Shown: positions 8,407 through 16,447 of the stretch, in pieces | Numbering within the stretch: position 1 is the stretch's first letter | Layout: every line of letters begins with the position of its first letter | Source: Pseudomonas putida | GTDB taxonomy: Bacteria > Pseudomonadota > Gammaproteobacteria > Pseudomonadales > Pseudomonadaceae | Length of the DNA stretch: 64,000 nt | NCBI RefSeq assembly: GCF_022627325.1 | Contig: NZ_JAETZZ010000002.1 | Coordinates: 356,565-420,564 of the forward strand | Direction of reading: 5' to 3' | Position numbers and translations under genes: made by a program | Notes under the pieces: model-generated | What the model saw: the letters and a program-made list of their open reading frames with translations, nothing else | What the model was told of the DNA's origin: nothing | Databases searched by the model: none

Positions 8407-9641
8407 TGGCGATGCTGCGCAAAGATACCCACTTCGAAATTCATCACCTGAATGAGCCGAAACTGCTAAAGGTCATCACTCTGGATGAGTTCATCGAACA
8501 AGGCCTGGCTGTTTGTGCCGGAAGCGCTGAGTTCGATGACCTGCTGCTTTGGCTGCCAAACGAAGAACGGCTACAGAGCCCGCATCTGCTCTCATTACCA
8601 GTCGGTGGTTTCCTGATCCCGGAGCCATTGCTCGGCGACTTCGGCAGCGCGCGGCCACACCTGCACACCCCCAAAGATGCAGGGGTCGTGCAGCCCGGCG
8701 ATGTCATTGCCATTACACCAGGCAACGCTTTGGTGCGAGTGCTCTATCGACGAGGCTCAGACAGCAACTTGCTGTTCATGACCGATCGTTGCAACAGCCT
8801 CTGTCTGATGTGCTCGCAGCCGCCCAAAGATATCGATGATCGTTGGCACATCGAGGAGAACCTACGGCTGATCGACCTGATGGACCCGGGCGAGGAAAAT
8901 CTGGGAATCAGCGGCGGAGAACCAACGCTTTATCGCGACGGCCTGCTCGAAATCCTGGCCAAGTGCAAAGCCGTTTTGCCGCGGAAATCCATTCATGTGC
9001 TCAGCAACGGGCGTCTGTTCCAGGACCCGAGCTGGATCGCAGCGCTCTCTGCCATCGGCCACCCTCAGTTGAGCTGGGGCATCCCGCTGTATGCCGACAA
9101 TGCCGAAGACCATGACCATGTGGTGCAGGCTCCAGGCGCGTTCAGCGAAACCCTGCAAGGTCTCTACAACCTGGCGCGCGCCCACCAGATCATCGAAATT
9201 CGCGTTGTGCTCAATCGTCTGACCACACCACGCTTGCCAGAGCTCGCCCACTATGTATTCAGAAACCTGCCCTTCGTGCGGCATGTTGCGCTGATGGGTA
9301 TCGAAAGTACCGGCTTGGCCAGGAAGAACTACGAAGAACTGTGGATTGACCCGCTGGACTATCAGGAGTCGTTGAGCCAGGCCGTGTATTTCCTGTTCAA
9401 CCGCGCAGTGCCGGTGTCGATCTACAACTTGCCCCTGTGCCTGATCCCCGCCCACCTCTCGCGTTTCGCCCGCCAGAGCATCTCGGACTGGAAAAACCTG
9501 TTCATCGATACCTGCCAGCAATGCGCTGCCGTCAAACATTGCTCTGGCTTCTTCAAATCCCACACCGACCGCTGGCAGAGCCGCGGCGTACAACTACTAT
9601 CGACCGAGGCCTTTAGCGCCTATGCAAGGAGTGCACAGTGA
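8406..9641 (+). CDS. hxsC: His-Xaa-Ser system radical SAM maturase HxsC
   Basis: Encodes 411 residues, a second radical SAM enzyme. C-x3-C-x2-C is at residues 129-136 (DRCNSLCLMC), followed by S-G-G-E-P-T. A C-terminal Cys cluster (C-Q-Q-C-A-A-V-K-H-C) suggests an auxiliary cluster region. The ATG at 8406 forms the overlap TGATG with the hxsB stop and follows AGGGG, so I prefer it to an upstream in-frame codon. Two different radical SAM enzymes next to one His-Xaa-Ser protein is the hallmark of this system; they may act in sequence or as a pair on HxsA. Confidence 0.9.
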   Translation: MAMLRKDTHFEIHHLNEPKLLKVITLDEFIEQGLAVCAGSAEFDDLLLWLPNEERLQSPHLLSLPVGGFLIPEPLLGDFGSARPHLHTPKDAGVVQPGDVIAITPGNALVRVLYRRGSDSNLLFMTDRCNSLCLMCSQPPKDIDDRWHIEENLRLIDLMDPGEENLGISGGEPTLYRDGLLEILAKCKAVLPRKSIHVLSNGRLFQDPSWIAALSAIGHPQLSWGIPLYADNAEDHDHVVQAPGAFSETLQGLYNLARAHQIIEIRVVLNRLTTPRLPELAHYVFRNLPFVRHVALMGIESTGLARKNYEELWIDPLDYQESLSQAVYFLFNRAVPVSIYNLPLCLIPAHLSRFARQSISDWKNLFIDTCQQCAAVKHCSGFFKSHTDRWQSRGVQLLSTEAFSAYARSAQ

Positions 9642-10246
9642 AACTGCTCGACCGCTGGAAAGTCCTGATCAGTGGGATCAGCTTGCTGCCAATGGCAGGT
9701 ACCACCCTGGCACAGGCCGGCCATCTGTCGCTCGCCGATGCGAACTGGCAACCCAACGACAAGCTACAGCCCCCAGTATTTGCCGATACGCTCAATGCGC
9801 CAGACACCGTCAACATCTATGCGGCACATCGCTCGCACAGTTCACACCGGTCCCACAGCTCGCACAGTTCTCACTACAGCGGCTCGAGTGGCTATAGCGC
9901 ACCTCGCTACTACAGCCCACCCGCTAACAATACCCGAAGCTACAGCGCGCCGAGTGCTTCGAGCAGCACCTCAAGCAGCAACAGCCTTTATCAGTCGTCT
10001 GGCACTACCAGCGGGACAAGTTCGAGCACTTCAAAGAGTCGCGCGACCAATGAGCAGAAAAGCAACCTGGTCACCCGTGTGCAGACCGCGCTGATGGTGC
10101 GCCAGTATTATCAAGGCACCATTGATGGGGTAATGGGCAAGGCGACACGTGGTGCGTTGATGGCCTTTCAGATGGACAGTGGGCTGACCGTGAATGGCCG
10201 GATGGATACGCCATCGCTGAATGCGTTGGGTATCAAGATTCCATGA
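9638..10246 (+). CDS. hxsA: His-Xaa-Ser repeat protein HxsA (predicted modified substrate)
   Basis: Encodes 202 residues. Residues 1 to about 27 look like a signal peptide (basic start, hydrophobic core, cleavage near TLAQA). Residues 64-81 are six His-x-Ser triplets in a row with His at 64, 67, 70, 73, 76 and 79. A Ser/Tyr/Thr-rich low-complexity stretch follows. Residues about 145-198 form a PG_binding_1-type peptidoglycan-binding domain (YYQGTIDGVMGKATRGALMAFQ). The GTG start overlaps hxsC by four bases and has AAGGAG six bases upstream. The likely picture is an exported, cell-wall-bound protein whose repeat is modified by HxsB/HxsC. Export and modification are inferred. Confidence 0.9.
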   Translation: MKLLDRWKVLISGISLLPMAGTTLAQAGHLSLADANWQPNDKLQPPVFADTLNAPDTVNIYAAHRSHSSHRSHSSHSSHYSGSSGYSAPRYYSPPANNTRSYSAPSASSSTSSSNSLYQSSGTTSGTSSSTSKSRATNEQKSNLVTRVQTALMVRQYYQGTIDGVMGKATRGALMAFQMDSGLTVNGRMDTPSLNALGIKIP

Positions 10247-10710
10247 GTCGATTCAGGTTAAAGCTAGCGTCCGTTCAGCAACGAAGGAATTATCCCAGGC
10301 AGCAAATCATTCCAGTCGACGACACGCTCTGGGCATTGATCAGCCGCCTGCAAGGCAAGGAACTGCAAACACCGTCGCGTAGCGCCCGTTTCCGTATCAC
10401 GACCGTTGATGCAAATCGCGTTGTGATTGAGACCGGATCGGAAGACTCGCAGTTGGCGCTGACTCGAGCAGCTTTCCAGCAAACGTTGGACTACCTCGCC
10501 GGTAACAATCATTTCGGCCAAGCACAAGCTGTGGAAATCAGCTCCAACCATACGTACGAAAAAGCCGGCCCACTTTGCCAGGCAGCTCGTTACAGAGCAG
10601 AAGGCAAGCCGGGCCGTACCAACATCACCTACATTCTGCCGATTCTGGAGCAGTGCCAGGCAGTCGGCATCCGCTCAACCATCCCAAACAGCACTTGGCT
10701 GCTGCCCTGA
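10243..10710 (+). CDS. Hypothetical protein, fifth gene of the hxs operon
   Basis: Encodes 155 residues of unknown family. The ATG overlaps the hxsA stop (ATGA), so it is almost certainly translated with the system. The protein is basic at its start, has no signal peptide or membrane segment, and has two cysteines (PLCQAA and EQCQAV). Hydrophilic strands alternate with helices. It is not one of the four named Hxs proteins, so it may be a local accessory, for example a DNA-binding or modifying partner. No motif supports a specific role. Confidence 0.65.
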   Translation: MSRFRLKLASVQQRRNYPRQQIIPVDDTLWALISRLQGKELQTPSRSARFRITTVDANRVVIETGSEDSQLALTRAAFQQTLDYLAGNNHFGQAQAVEISSNHTYEKAGPLCQAARYRAEGKPGRTNITYILPILEQCQAVGIRSTIPNSTWLLP

Positions 10711-10729
10711 ACCACTCCTGATATCTTAT

Positions 10730-11047
10730 ATGGACGCCAACATGTACGCCAAAATGGACACCTTCCGCCCCAGCAGTGCCGCATCGTTCGATCAACCCTG
10801 CAAGGTTACTATCGACAATGGTTTTATTACCGTCTCCTATGACGACGCGGGCCAGACCTGGCAATACCGAGGCCAGGCAAAAGGCCCAGGGCATTACGAA
10901 CTGCAAGCAGAAGGCTTCGACGGCAGAGCAACGCTACACCGCTTCGAGGGCTCGAATGTGCTGGAAGGCACTTGGGTCGAAGAAGGCGTACGCGGGATGT
11001 GGCGAATTGTCTGCCAGCCGATTGACTCGTCATTCGTGCCCACATAA
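10730..11047 (+). CDS. Hypothetical protein, probable sixth gene of the hxs operon
   Basis: Encodes 105 residues, starting 19 bases after the previous gene on the same strand. Many alternating hydrophobic residues suggest a small beta-rich protein (CKVTIDNGFITVSYDDAG, WQYRGQAKGPGHYELQ, MWRIVC). It looks like a small beta-barrel that could bind a lipid or polymer. No signal peptide is seen. The ribosome binding site is weak, and a second in-frame ATG at 10742 is possible. The family is not recognised; membership of the operon rests on spacing and strand. Confidence 0.6.
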   Translation: MDANMYAKMDTFRPSSAASFDQPCKVTIDNGFITVSYDDAGQTWQYRGQAKGPGHYELQAEGFDGRATLHRFEGSNVLEGTWVEEGVRGMWRIVCQPIDSSFVPT

Positions 11048-11071
11048 ATAAGCTGAACTCATGGGGGGTTG

Positions 11072-11158
11072 ATGGGCCGCCATGGGGTCATCCACCTCAA
11101 CTGGCAGAACAAGACGTACATCAAGGCGGCCAAGCATTGCTATTCGCATGGATTTTAG
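11072..11158 (+). CDS. Possible 28-residue small protein or gene remnant
   Basis: An ATG preceded by a GGGGGG run five bases upstream opens a frame that starts M-G-R-H-G-V-I-H-L-N-W and ends S-H-G-F. The composition (His, Trp, Tyr, Lys) is protein-like, and it may be the 3' end of a lost gene. The family is not recognised and nothing proves expression. Confidence 0.2.
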   Translation: MGRHGVIHLNWQNKTYIKAAKHCYSHGF

Positions 11159-11251
11159 AAGCACTGAATGCTGAACAGTCGCCGCCCCCCACGCTCTCCA
11201 CTCCAGCACTGCCCCTGAGGTTGCACACGCCCCTCAGGCCCCCGGTGAACC

Positions 11252-11280
11252 TGTGGGAGCCCGGCTTGCCGGCGATCGGG
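11252..11280 (+). repeat. REP element
   Basis: GTGGGAGCCCGGCTTGCCGGCGATCGGG matches the P. putida REP core (GTGGGAGCCGGCTTGCCGGCGATG) with one extra C and its imperfect palindrome. Single copy, in intergenic DNA. Confidence 0.75.
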
Positions 11281-11552
11281 CCAGCCCAGTCACCCGGACT
11301 TTCAAGGCGACAACACACCCTTAAAGACGTCACTACCCTACTATTTTGGCGCTCCGCCCAAGCCCCTGCTCCCAGCGCCCCAATTTGGCACCTTGGCGCC
11401 CCAAAACCACACATACCGCTGCTAGACCACTCACCAAGCGTGCGCCCTTCCCGCCCTGCAGCCCCTCTAACACAAGCCCTTGAACAATAATCTGACCAAT
11501 TGGCCATGTTTTTGCTGTGCAACTGCTCATCACCCTGACCCCGAGCAGTCCC

Positions 11553-13094
11553 ATGTCCACATCCCCCTCGCAATTGCGCCTCGAGCTGCGTGCCATTACC
11601 AAGCGATACCCGGGCACCTTGGCCAACGACCGCATCGACCTGCGCATCGCGCCCGGTGAAATCCATGCCCTGCTCGGCGAGAACGGCGCGGGCAAGAGCA
11701 CCCTGATGAAGATCATCTACGGCGTCACGGCGCCGGATGCCGGCCAGCTGCTATGGGAGGGGCAGCCCGTGCACATGCGCGACCCTGCCCGCGCCCGCGC
11801 GTTGGGCATCGGCATGGTGTTCCAGCACTTTTCCCTGTTCGAAACCCTGAGCGTCGCGCAAAACATTGCCTTGGCGCTTGGCCGCGATGCCGGTACGCCA
11901 AAGCAATTGGCGCCGCGCATCCGCGAAGTGTCCCAACGCTACGGCATGGGCCTGGAACCTGAGCGCCTGGTGCACAGCCTGTCGATCGGTGAACGCCAGC
12001 GCGTGGAAATCGTGCGTTGCCTGATGCAGCCGATCAAGCTGCTGATCCTCGACGAACCCACTTCGGTACTTACCCCGCAAGAGGTCGACGAACTGTTCGT
12101 CACCCTGCGCACACTCGCCGCAGAGGGCTGCAGCATCCTGTTCATCAGCCACAAGCTCAACGAAGTGCGTGCCCTGTGCCATGGCGCCACCGTGTTGCGC
12201 GGTGGGCGGGTCTCCGGCGCTTGCGACCCGGCGCAATGCAGCGATCTGCAACTGGCGCGAATGATGGTGGGCGATGCCGAAGGGCTGGAGGCAAGCTACC
12301 CGAAAAGCGCCGGGGGCTTGCCACGCTTGCGGGTGGACGACCTGACCTGGCGCAACAAAGACCCATTCGGCACGTCCTTCGAACACCTGCGCCTGGAAGT
12401 ACGCAGCGGCGAGATCGTAGGCATCGCGGGGGTCGCCGGCAACGGCCAGGACGAACTGCTGGCCCTGCTCAGTGGTGAAACACGCCTGCCCGCCAGCGAC
12501 CGCGAACGCATCACCCTCGACAACCGGCCGATGGCCCACCTCTACCCCGACGCCCGCCGCGCCCTGGGGATGGCCTTCGTACCGGCCGAACGCCTTGGGC
12601 ATGGCGCGGTGCCGGACATGAGCCTGGCCGACAACGCCCTGCTCACCGCTTTCCAGCAGGGCCTGGTCAACCGCGGCCTGATCCGTTCAGGCAAGGTGTT
12701 CGCGCTGGCCGAGCAGATCATCCAGCGCTTCGCGGTCAAAGCGCCGGATGCCCGGGCCACGGCACGTAGCCTGTCCGGGGGCAACCTGCAGAAGTTCATC
12801 CTCGGCCGCGAGATCCTGCAGGCTCCCAAGCTGCTGATCGCTGCCCACCCGACCTGGGGGGTGGATGTCGGAGCTGCCGCAGCGATTCACCGTGCGCTGA
12901 TTGCCTTGCGCGACGCCGGCGCAGCAATCCTGGTGATTTCCGAAGACCTGGAGGAGTTGTTCCAGATCAGCGACCGCATCGGCGCGCTGTGCAGTGGCCG
13001 CCTGTCGCCGCTCAAGACCACCGCGCAGGCCCATACCGTGGAGGTCGGCGGTTGGATGGCCGGCCAGTTCGATGCCCCGCAAGACGCCGCCTGA
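11553..13094 (+). CDS. ABC transporter ATP-binding protein, BMP-type nucleoside/purine importer
   Basis: Encodes 513 residues with two fused nucleotide-binding domains, as in ribose and BMP-type nucleoside importers. The first domain is intact: Walker A GENGAGKST, signature S-I-G-E-R-Q, Walker B LLILDEPTSVL, and an I-S-H-K switch. The second is degenerate (VAGNGQDELL in place of Walker A, AAHPTWGVD in place of Walker B, signature LSGGNLQKFI), which is normal for this class. The ATG at 11553 follows a weak GAGCAG; a longer start at 11517 is less likely. Two permease genes and a BMP binding protein follow in the same direction. Confidence 0.88.
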   Translation: MSTSPSQLRLELRAITKRYPGTLANDRIDLRIAPGEIHALLGENGAGKSTLMKIIYGVTAPDAGQLLWEGQPVHMRDPARARALGIGMVFQHFSLFETLSVAQNIALALGRDAGTPKQLAPRIREVSQRYGMGLEPERLVHSLSIGERQRVEIVRCLMQPIKLLILDEPTSVLTPQEVDELFVTLRTLAAEGCSILFISHKLNEVRALCHGATVLRGGRVSGACDPAQCSDLQLARMMVGDAEGLEASYPKSAGGLPRLRVDDLTWRNKDPFGTSFEHLRLEVRSGEIVGIAGVAGNGQDELLALLSGETRLPASDRERITLDNRPMAHLYPDARRALGMAFVPAERLGHGAVPDMSLADNALLTAFQQGLVNRGLIRSGKVFALAEQIIQRFAVKAPDARATARSLSGGNLQKFILGREILQAPKLLIAAHPTWGVDVGAAAAIHRALIALRDAGAAILVISEDLEELFQISDRIGALCSGRLSPLKTTAQAHTVEVGGWMAGQFDAPQDAA

Positions 13095-13106
13095 CGAGAC
13101 CCCCTC

Positions 13107-14207
13107 ATGTTGCTATCCCTCGAACCCCGTACCCAGCAGTCCCGTGCCATGCTCGTTGTGTCACCCCTGCTTGCCGCCCTGTTGACCCTGCTCAGCGGGG
13201 CGATCCTGTTCAGCGCCCAGGGGCATGCCCCCTTGCAGACCTTTCACACGTTGCTGATCGAACCCATCAGCGACCTTTACGGCCTCTCGGAACTGCTGCT
13301 CAAAGCCTTGCCGATCCTGCTCTGCGCCCTCGGCCTGGCTGTGGCCTACCAAGCCCGCATCTGGAACATTGGCGCCGAAGGCCAGCTGCTGATCGGCGCC
13401 CTGGCCGGCAGTGCCGTGGCGATCCACCTCATCGAGTGGGAAAGCCGCTGGGCGCTGGTCTGGGTGTTGCTCGCCGGCACGCTGGCCGGTGCGCTATGGG
13501 GGGCACTCGCGGCCTGGCTGCGCACGCACTTCAATGCCAACGAAATCCTCACCACCATCATGCTCAATTACATCGCCTTGAACCTGCTCTTGTACTTCGT
13601 TCACGGGCCACTGAAGGATCCCGAAGGGTTCAGTTTCCCGCAGTCGGCAATGTTCGGCGATGCCAGCCGCCTGCCGGCGCTGTTCGAGGATGGCCGGCTG
13701 CATATCGGGCTGTACTTCGTGCTGATGGCACTGGTGGCGGTGTGGGTGCTGCTGCACAAGAGCTTCCTGGGTTTCCAGATCAAGGTGCTCGGGCAGGACC
13801 TGCGCGCCGCTGGGTTTGTCGGCTTTCGCCACAAGCGCCTGGTCTGGCTGGCGCTGCTGATCAGCGGCGGCCTGGCAGGCCTGGCCGGGGTCAGCGAAGT
13901 CAGCGGGCCGATCGGCCAACTGGTGCCGCAGGTATCACCCGGCTACGGCTACGCGGCGATTACCGTCGCGTTTCTCGGGCGCCTCAACCCCTTTGGCATT
14001 CTGGTGGCCGGGTTGTTGATGGCCCTGCTGTACCTGGGCGGCGAAAACGCGCAGATGAGCCTGAACCTGCCGCAATCGCTGACCGGGCTGTTCCAGGGAA
14101 TGATGCTGTTCTACCTGCTGGCCTGCGACGTGCTGATCCTCTACCGGCTACGCCTGAAGCTGAACTGGCGCCGGCGCGCGCCGCTGGCAAAACCTGCCAG
14201 TGCCTGA
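13107..14207 (+). CDS. ABC transporter permease, BMP-type nucleoside/purine importer
   Basis: Encodes 366 residues of the BPD_transp_2 (branched-chain/ribose) permease family. About eight to ten hydrophobic segments are visible, the first at about residues 15-37. The typical Y-Q-A-R-I-W-N-I-G-A-E-G-Q segment at about residues 80-92 is the conserved cytoplasmic motif of NupP-type permeases. It starts 12 bases after the ATPase gene and pairs with the following permease as a heterodimer in the inner membrane. Confidence 0.88.
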   Translation: MLLSLEPRTQQSRAMLVVSPLLAALLTLLSGAILFSAQGHAPLQTFHTLLIEPISDLYGLSELLLKALPILLCALGLAVAYQARIWNIGAEGQLLIGALAGSAVAIHLIEWESRWALVWVLLAGTLAGALWGALAAWLRTHFNANEILTTIMLNYIALNLLLYFVHGPLKDPEGFSFPQSAMFGDASRLPALFEDGRLHIGLYFVLMALVAVWVLLHKSFLGFQIKVLGQDLRAAGFVGFRHKRLVWLALLISGGLAGLAGVSEVSGPIGQLVPQVSPGYGYAAITVAFLGRLNPFGILVAGLLMALLYLGGENAQMSLNLPQSLTGLFQGMMLFYLLACDVLILYRLRLKLNWRRRAPLAKPASA

Positions 14208-14265
14208 ATTCCCATGACCTTTTCGTTTACCTGCCGCCCACCGCGTGCAGGCTGAGGCTTCGACT

Positions 14266-15192
14266 ATGGATCTCGATCTGCTTGGCAACATTCTCTACGC
14301 CATGGTGCGCTGCGGTACCCCACTGCTACTGGTCGCCCTGGGCGAACTGGTGTGCGAAAAGAGCGGCGTGCTCAACCTCGGCCAGGAAGGCATGATGCTC
14401 TTCGGCGCGGTGGTAGGGTTCATCGCCGCCTACGCCACCGGCAGCCTCTGGCTTGGCGTGCTGATGGCGTGCCTGGCCGGCATGCTGCTGGCTTCGCTGT
14501 TTGCACTCGTAGCACTCGGCTGCCAGGCCAACCAGGTGGCGACCGGGCTGGCGCTGACCATCTTCGGTGTCGGCCTGTCTTCTTTCGTCGGCACCGCCTG
14601 GGTCGGCAAGCCCCTGAGCGGCTTCGAGCCGGTGGCCATACCGCTGCTGGCGGACATCCCGGTCATCGGCCATATGCTGTTCAACCAGGATGTACTGGTT
14701 TACCTGTCCTTCGGCCTGTTCGTGCTGATCGCCTGGACGCTGCTCAAAAGCCGCACCGGGCTGATCCTTCAGGCCGTTGGTGAAAACCCCGACGCCGCCA
14801 GCGCCATGGGCTTGCCCGTGCTGCGCGTGCGCACCTTGGCGGTGCTGTTCGGCGGTGCCATGGCCGGGCTGGCCGGGGGTTACCTGTCGCTGGCCTACAC
14901 CCCGATGTGGGCGGAAAACATGACCGCAGGGCGCGGCTGGATCGCCCTGGCGCTGGTGGTATTCGCCAGTTGGCGGGTGTTGCGGGTGCTGCTCGGTGCC
15001 TACCTGTTTGGCCTGGCGAGCATCCTGCACCTGGTGGCCCAAGGTATCGGCGTGAGCTTCCCTGCCAACCTGCTGGCCATGTTGCCCTATGTGGCCACGA
15101 TTCTGGTGCTGGTGGTGCTGTCGCGCGATGCCATCAAAACCCGCCTGTACGCCCCGGTTTCACTGGGTCAGCCGTGGAAGACCGGGCGCTGA
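14266..15192 (+). CDS. ABC transporter permease, second subunit of the BMP-type importer
   Basis: Encodes 308 residues, mostly hydrophobic, with eight or more membrane segments. The segment E-K-S-G-V-L-N-L-G-Q-E-G-M-M-L-F is the conserved motif of the NupQ-type partner permease. I preferred the ATG at 14266, after GAGG, to an upstream one at 14245 because family members begin close to a D-L-L-G-N-I-L-type segment. It should form the inner-membrane channel with the preceding permease. Confidence 0.88.
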   Translation: MDLDLLGNILYAMVRCGTPLLLVALGELVCEKSGVLNLGQEGMMLFGAVVGFIAAYATGSLWLGVLMACLAGMLLASLFALVALGCQANQVATGLALTIFGVGLSSFVGTAWVGKPLSGFEPVAIPLLADIPVIGHMLFNQDVLVYLSFGLFVLIAWTLLKSRTGLILQAVGENPDAASAMGLPVLRVRTLAVLFGGAMAGLAGGYLSLAYTPMWAENMTAGRGWIALALVVFASWRVLRVLLGAYLFGLASILHLVAQGIGVSFPANLLAMLPYVATILVLVVLSRDAIKTRLYAPVSLGQPWKTGR

Positions 15193-15305
15193 GGCCTCGC
15201 GCCTGGGCTACACCGTGCACCGCTATCGATGCCCCCTCTGCTCTGTTTTCTTGCATTACCAACGCGCCTTACACAGCCAATATGAAGACCTACAGGAGCC
15301 ACACC

Positions 15306-16391
15306 TTGAAACCTCACAATAAAAGCAAACACCTGCTGCGCGCCCTGGCAGCCGCCATTGGCCTGAGCACCGCCCTGACCGCCGTCGCCGCCGATCCACT
15401 GAAGGTTGGCTTCGTCTATATCGGCCCGATCGGCGACCATGGCTGGACCTATCAGCATGAGCAGGGCCGCCAGGCCCTGATCAAGCAATTCGGCGACAAG
15501 GTCGACAGCAGCTTCGTCGAGAACGTGCCCGAAGGCGCCGATGCCGAGCGGGTCATCCGCAACATGGCCAAGGGCGGCTATGACCTGGTGTTCGCCACCT
15601 CGTTCGGCTACATGAACCCCACCGCCAAAGTCGCCAAGCAGTTCCCGAAGGTCACCTTCGAACATGCCACCGGCTACAAGCAGGACAAGAACCTTGGCAC
15701 TTACCTGGCCACTTCCTACGAAGGCCGTTACGTTGGCGGCTACCTGGCCGCGAAGATGACCAAGAGCAAGAAGATCGGCTATGTGGCCTCCTTCCCCATT
15801 CCCGAAGTGCTGCGCGATATCAACGCCATCCAGTTGGCGCTGGACAAATACAACCCCGGTAGCGAAATCAAGGTGGTGTGGGTCAACTCATGGTTCGACC
15901 CGGGCAAAGAGGCCGATGCCGCCAACGCCCTGATCGACCAGGGCGTTGACGTGCTGTTCCAACACACCGACAGCCCGGCACCGATCCAGGCCGCCGAACG
16001 GCGTGGCATCTACGCCGTCGGCTACGCCTCGGACATGGCCCACTTCGGGCCCAAGGCAGTGCTGACCTCCATCGTCAACAATTGGGGGCCGCACTACATA
16101 AAAAGCACTCAGGCGGTCATGGACGGCACCTGGAAACCCCAGGATTACTGGGGCGGTCTTGCCGATGGCACTGTCCAGCTGCCCATCAGTGACCTGGTAC
16201 CCGCCGACGTCAAAAGCGGCGCCGAACAGATCATCGCCAGCATCAAGGACGGCACGTTCCACCCCTTCACCGGCCCGATCCTGGACCAGGCGGGTGCGGT
16301 CAAGATCCCCGCAGGCGCCGTGGCCAGCAACGCCGAACTGGCAGGCATGAACTACTACGTCAAAGGCATCACGGCGCAACTGCCCAAGTAA
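15306..16391 (+). CDS. BMP family substrate-binding protein of the nucleoside/purine importer
   Basis: Encodes about 361 residues of the basic membrane protein (PnrA/Med) family of periplasmic binding proteins. The signal peptide ends near T-A-V-A-A, and the mature protein begins D-P-L-K-V-G-F-V-Y-I-G-P-I-G-D-H-G-W-T, a family hallmark. The TTG at 15306 has AGGAG seven bases upstream and gives a normal signal peptide. An ATG at 15282 in the same frame would add eight residues. Purine nucleosides or related bases are the usual ligands; the exact one is unknown. Confidence 0.87.
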   Translation: MKPHNKSKHLLRALAAAIGLSTALTAVAADPLKVGFVYIGPIGDHGWTYQHEQGRQALIKQFGDKVDSSFVENVPEGADAERVIRNMAKGGYDLVFATSFGYMNPTAKVAKQFPKVTFEHATGYKQDKNLGTYLATSYEGRYVGGYLAAKMTKSKKIGYVASFPIPEVLRDINAIQLALDKYNPGSEIKVVWVNSWFDPGKEADAANALIDQGVDVLFQHTDSPAPIQAAERRGIYAVGYASDMAHFGPKAVLTSIVNNWGPHYIKSTQAVMDGTWKPQDYWGGLADGTVQLPISDLVPADVKSGAEQIIASIKDGTFHPFTGPILDQAGAVKIPAGAVASNAELAGMNYYVKGITAQLPK

Positions 16392-16399
16392 ACACGGGT

Positions 16400-16418
16400 G
16401 GGAGCGCCAGCCGCTCCC
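16400..16418 (+). other. RNA hairpin between the binding protein and the oxygenase gene
   Basis: GGGAGCG-CCAGC-CGCTCCC forms a seven-pair stem just after the stop codon and has no T run. It may protect the transporter mRNA or lower downstream expression. It is not a clear terminator. Confidence 0.4.
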
Positions 16419-16447
16419 GCTTGCACCGCCCTTTCACGGAGCCATTC

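Larger units (their letters stand above)
11048..11552. other. 500-base intergenic region after the hxs operon
   Basis: Contains a 28-codon frame at 11072-11158 and a REP element at 11252-11280. The rest, up to the ABC transporter, is C-rich and shows no gene or clear terminator. Confidence 0.4.

Noticed and set aside
9827..9880. Tandem short repeats that could suggest a CRISPR or satellite
   Set aside because: They are the in-frame His-x-Ser codons of hxsA, with variable third bases and no spacers.
11751..12602. A 283-codon reverse frame inside the ABC ATPase gene
   Set aside because: Antisense shadow; both Walker motifs and signature are on the forward strand.
12989..14395. A 468-codon forward frame across the first permease gene
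   Set aside because: Shadow of the true permease frame at 13107; the product is Arg/Pro/Gly-rich without domains.
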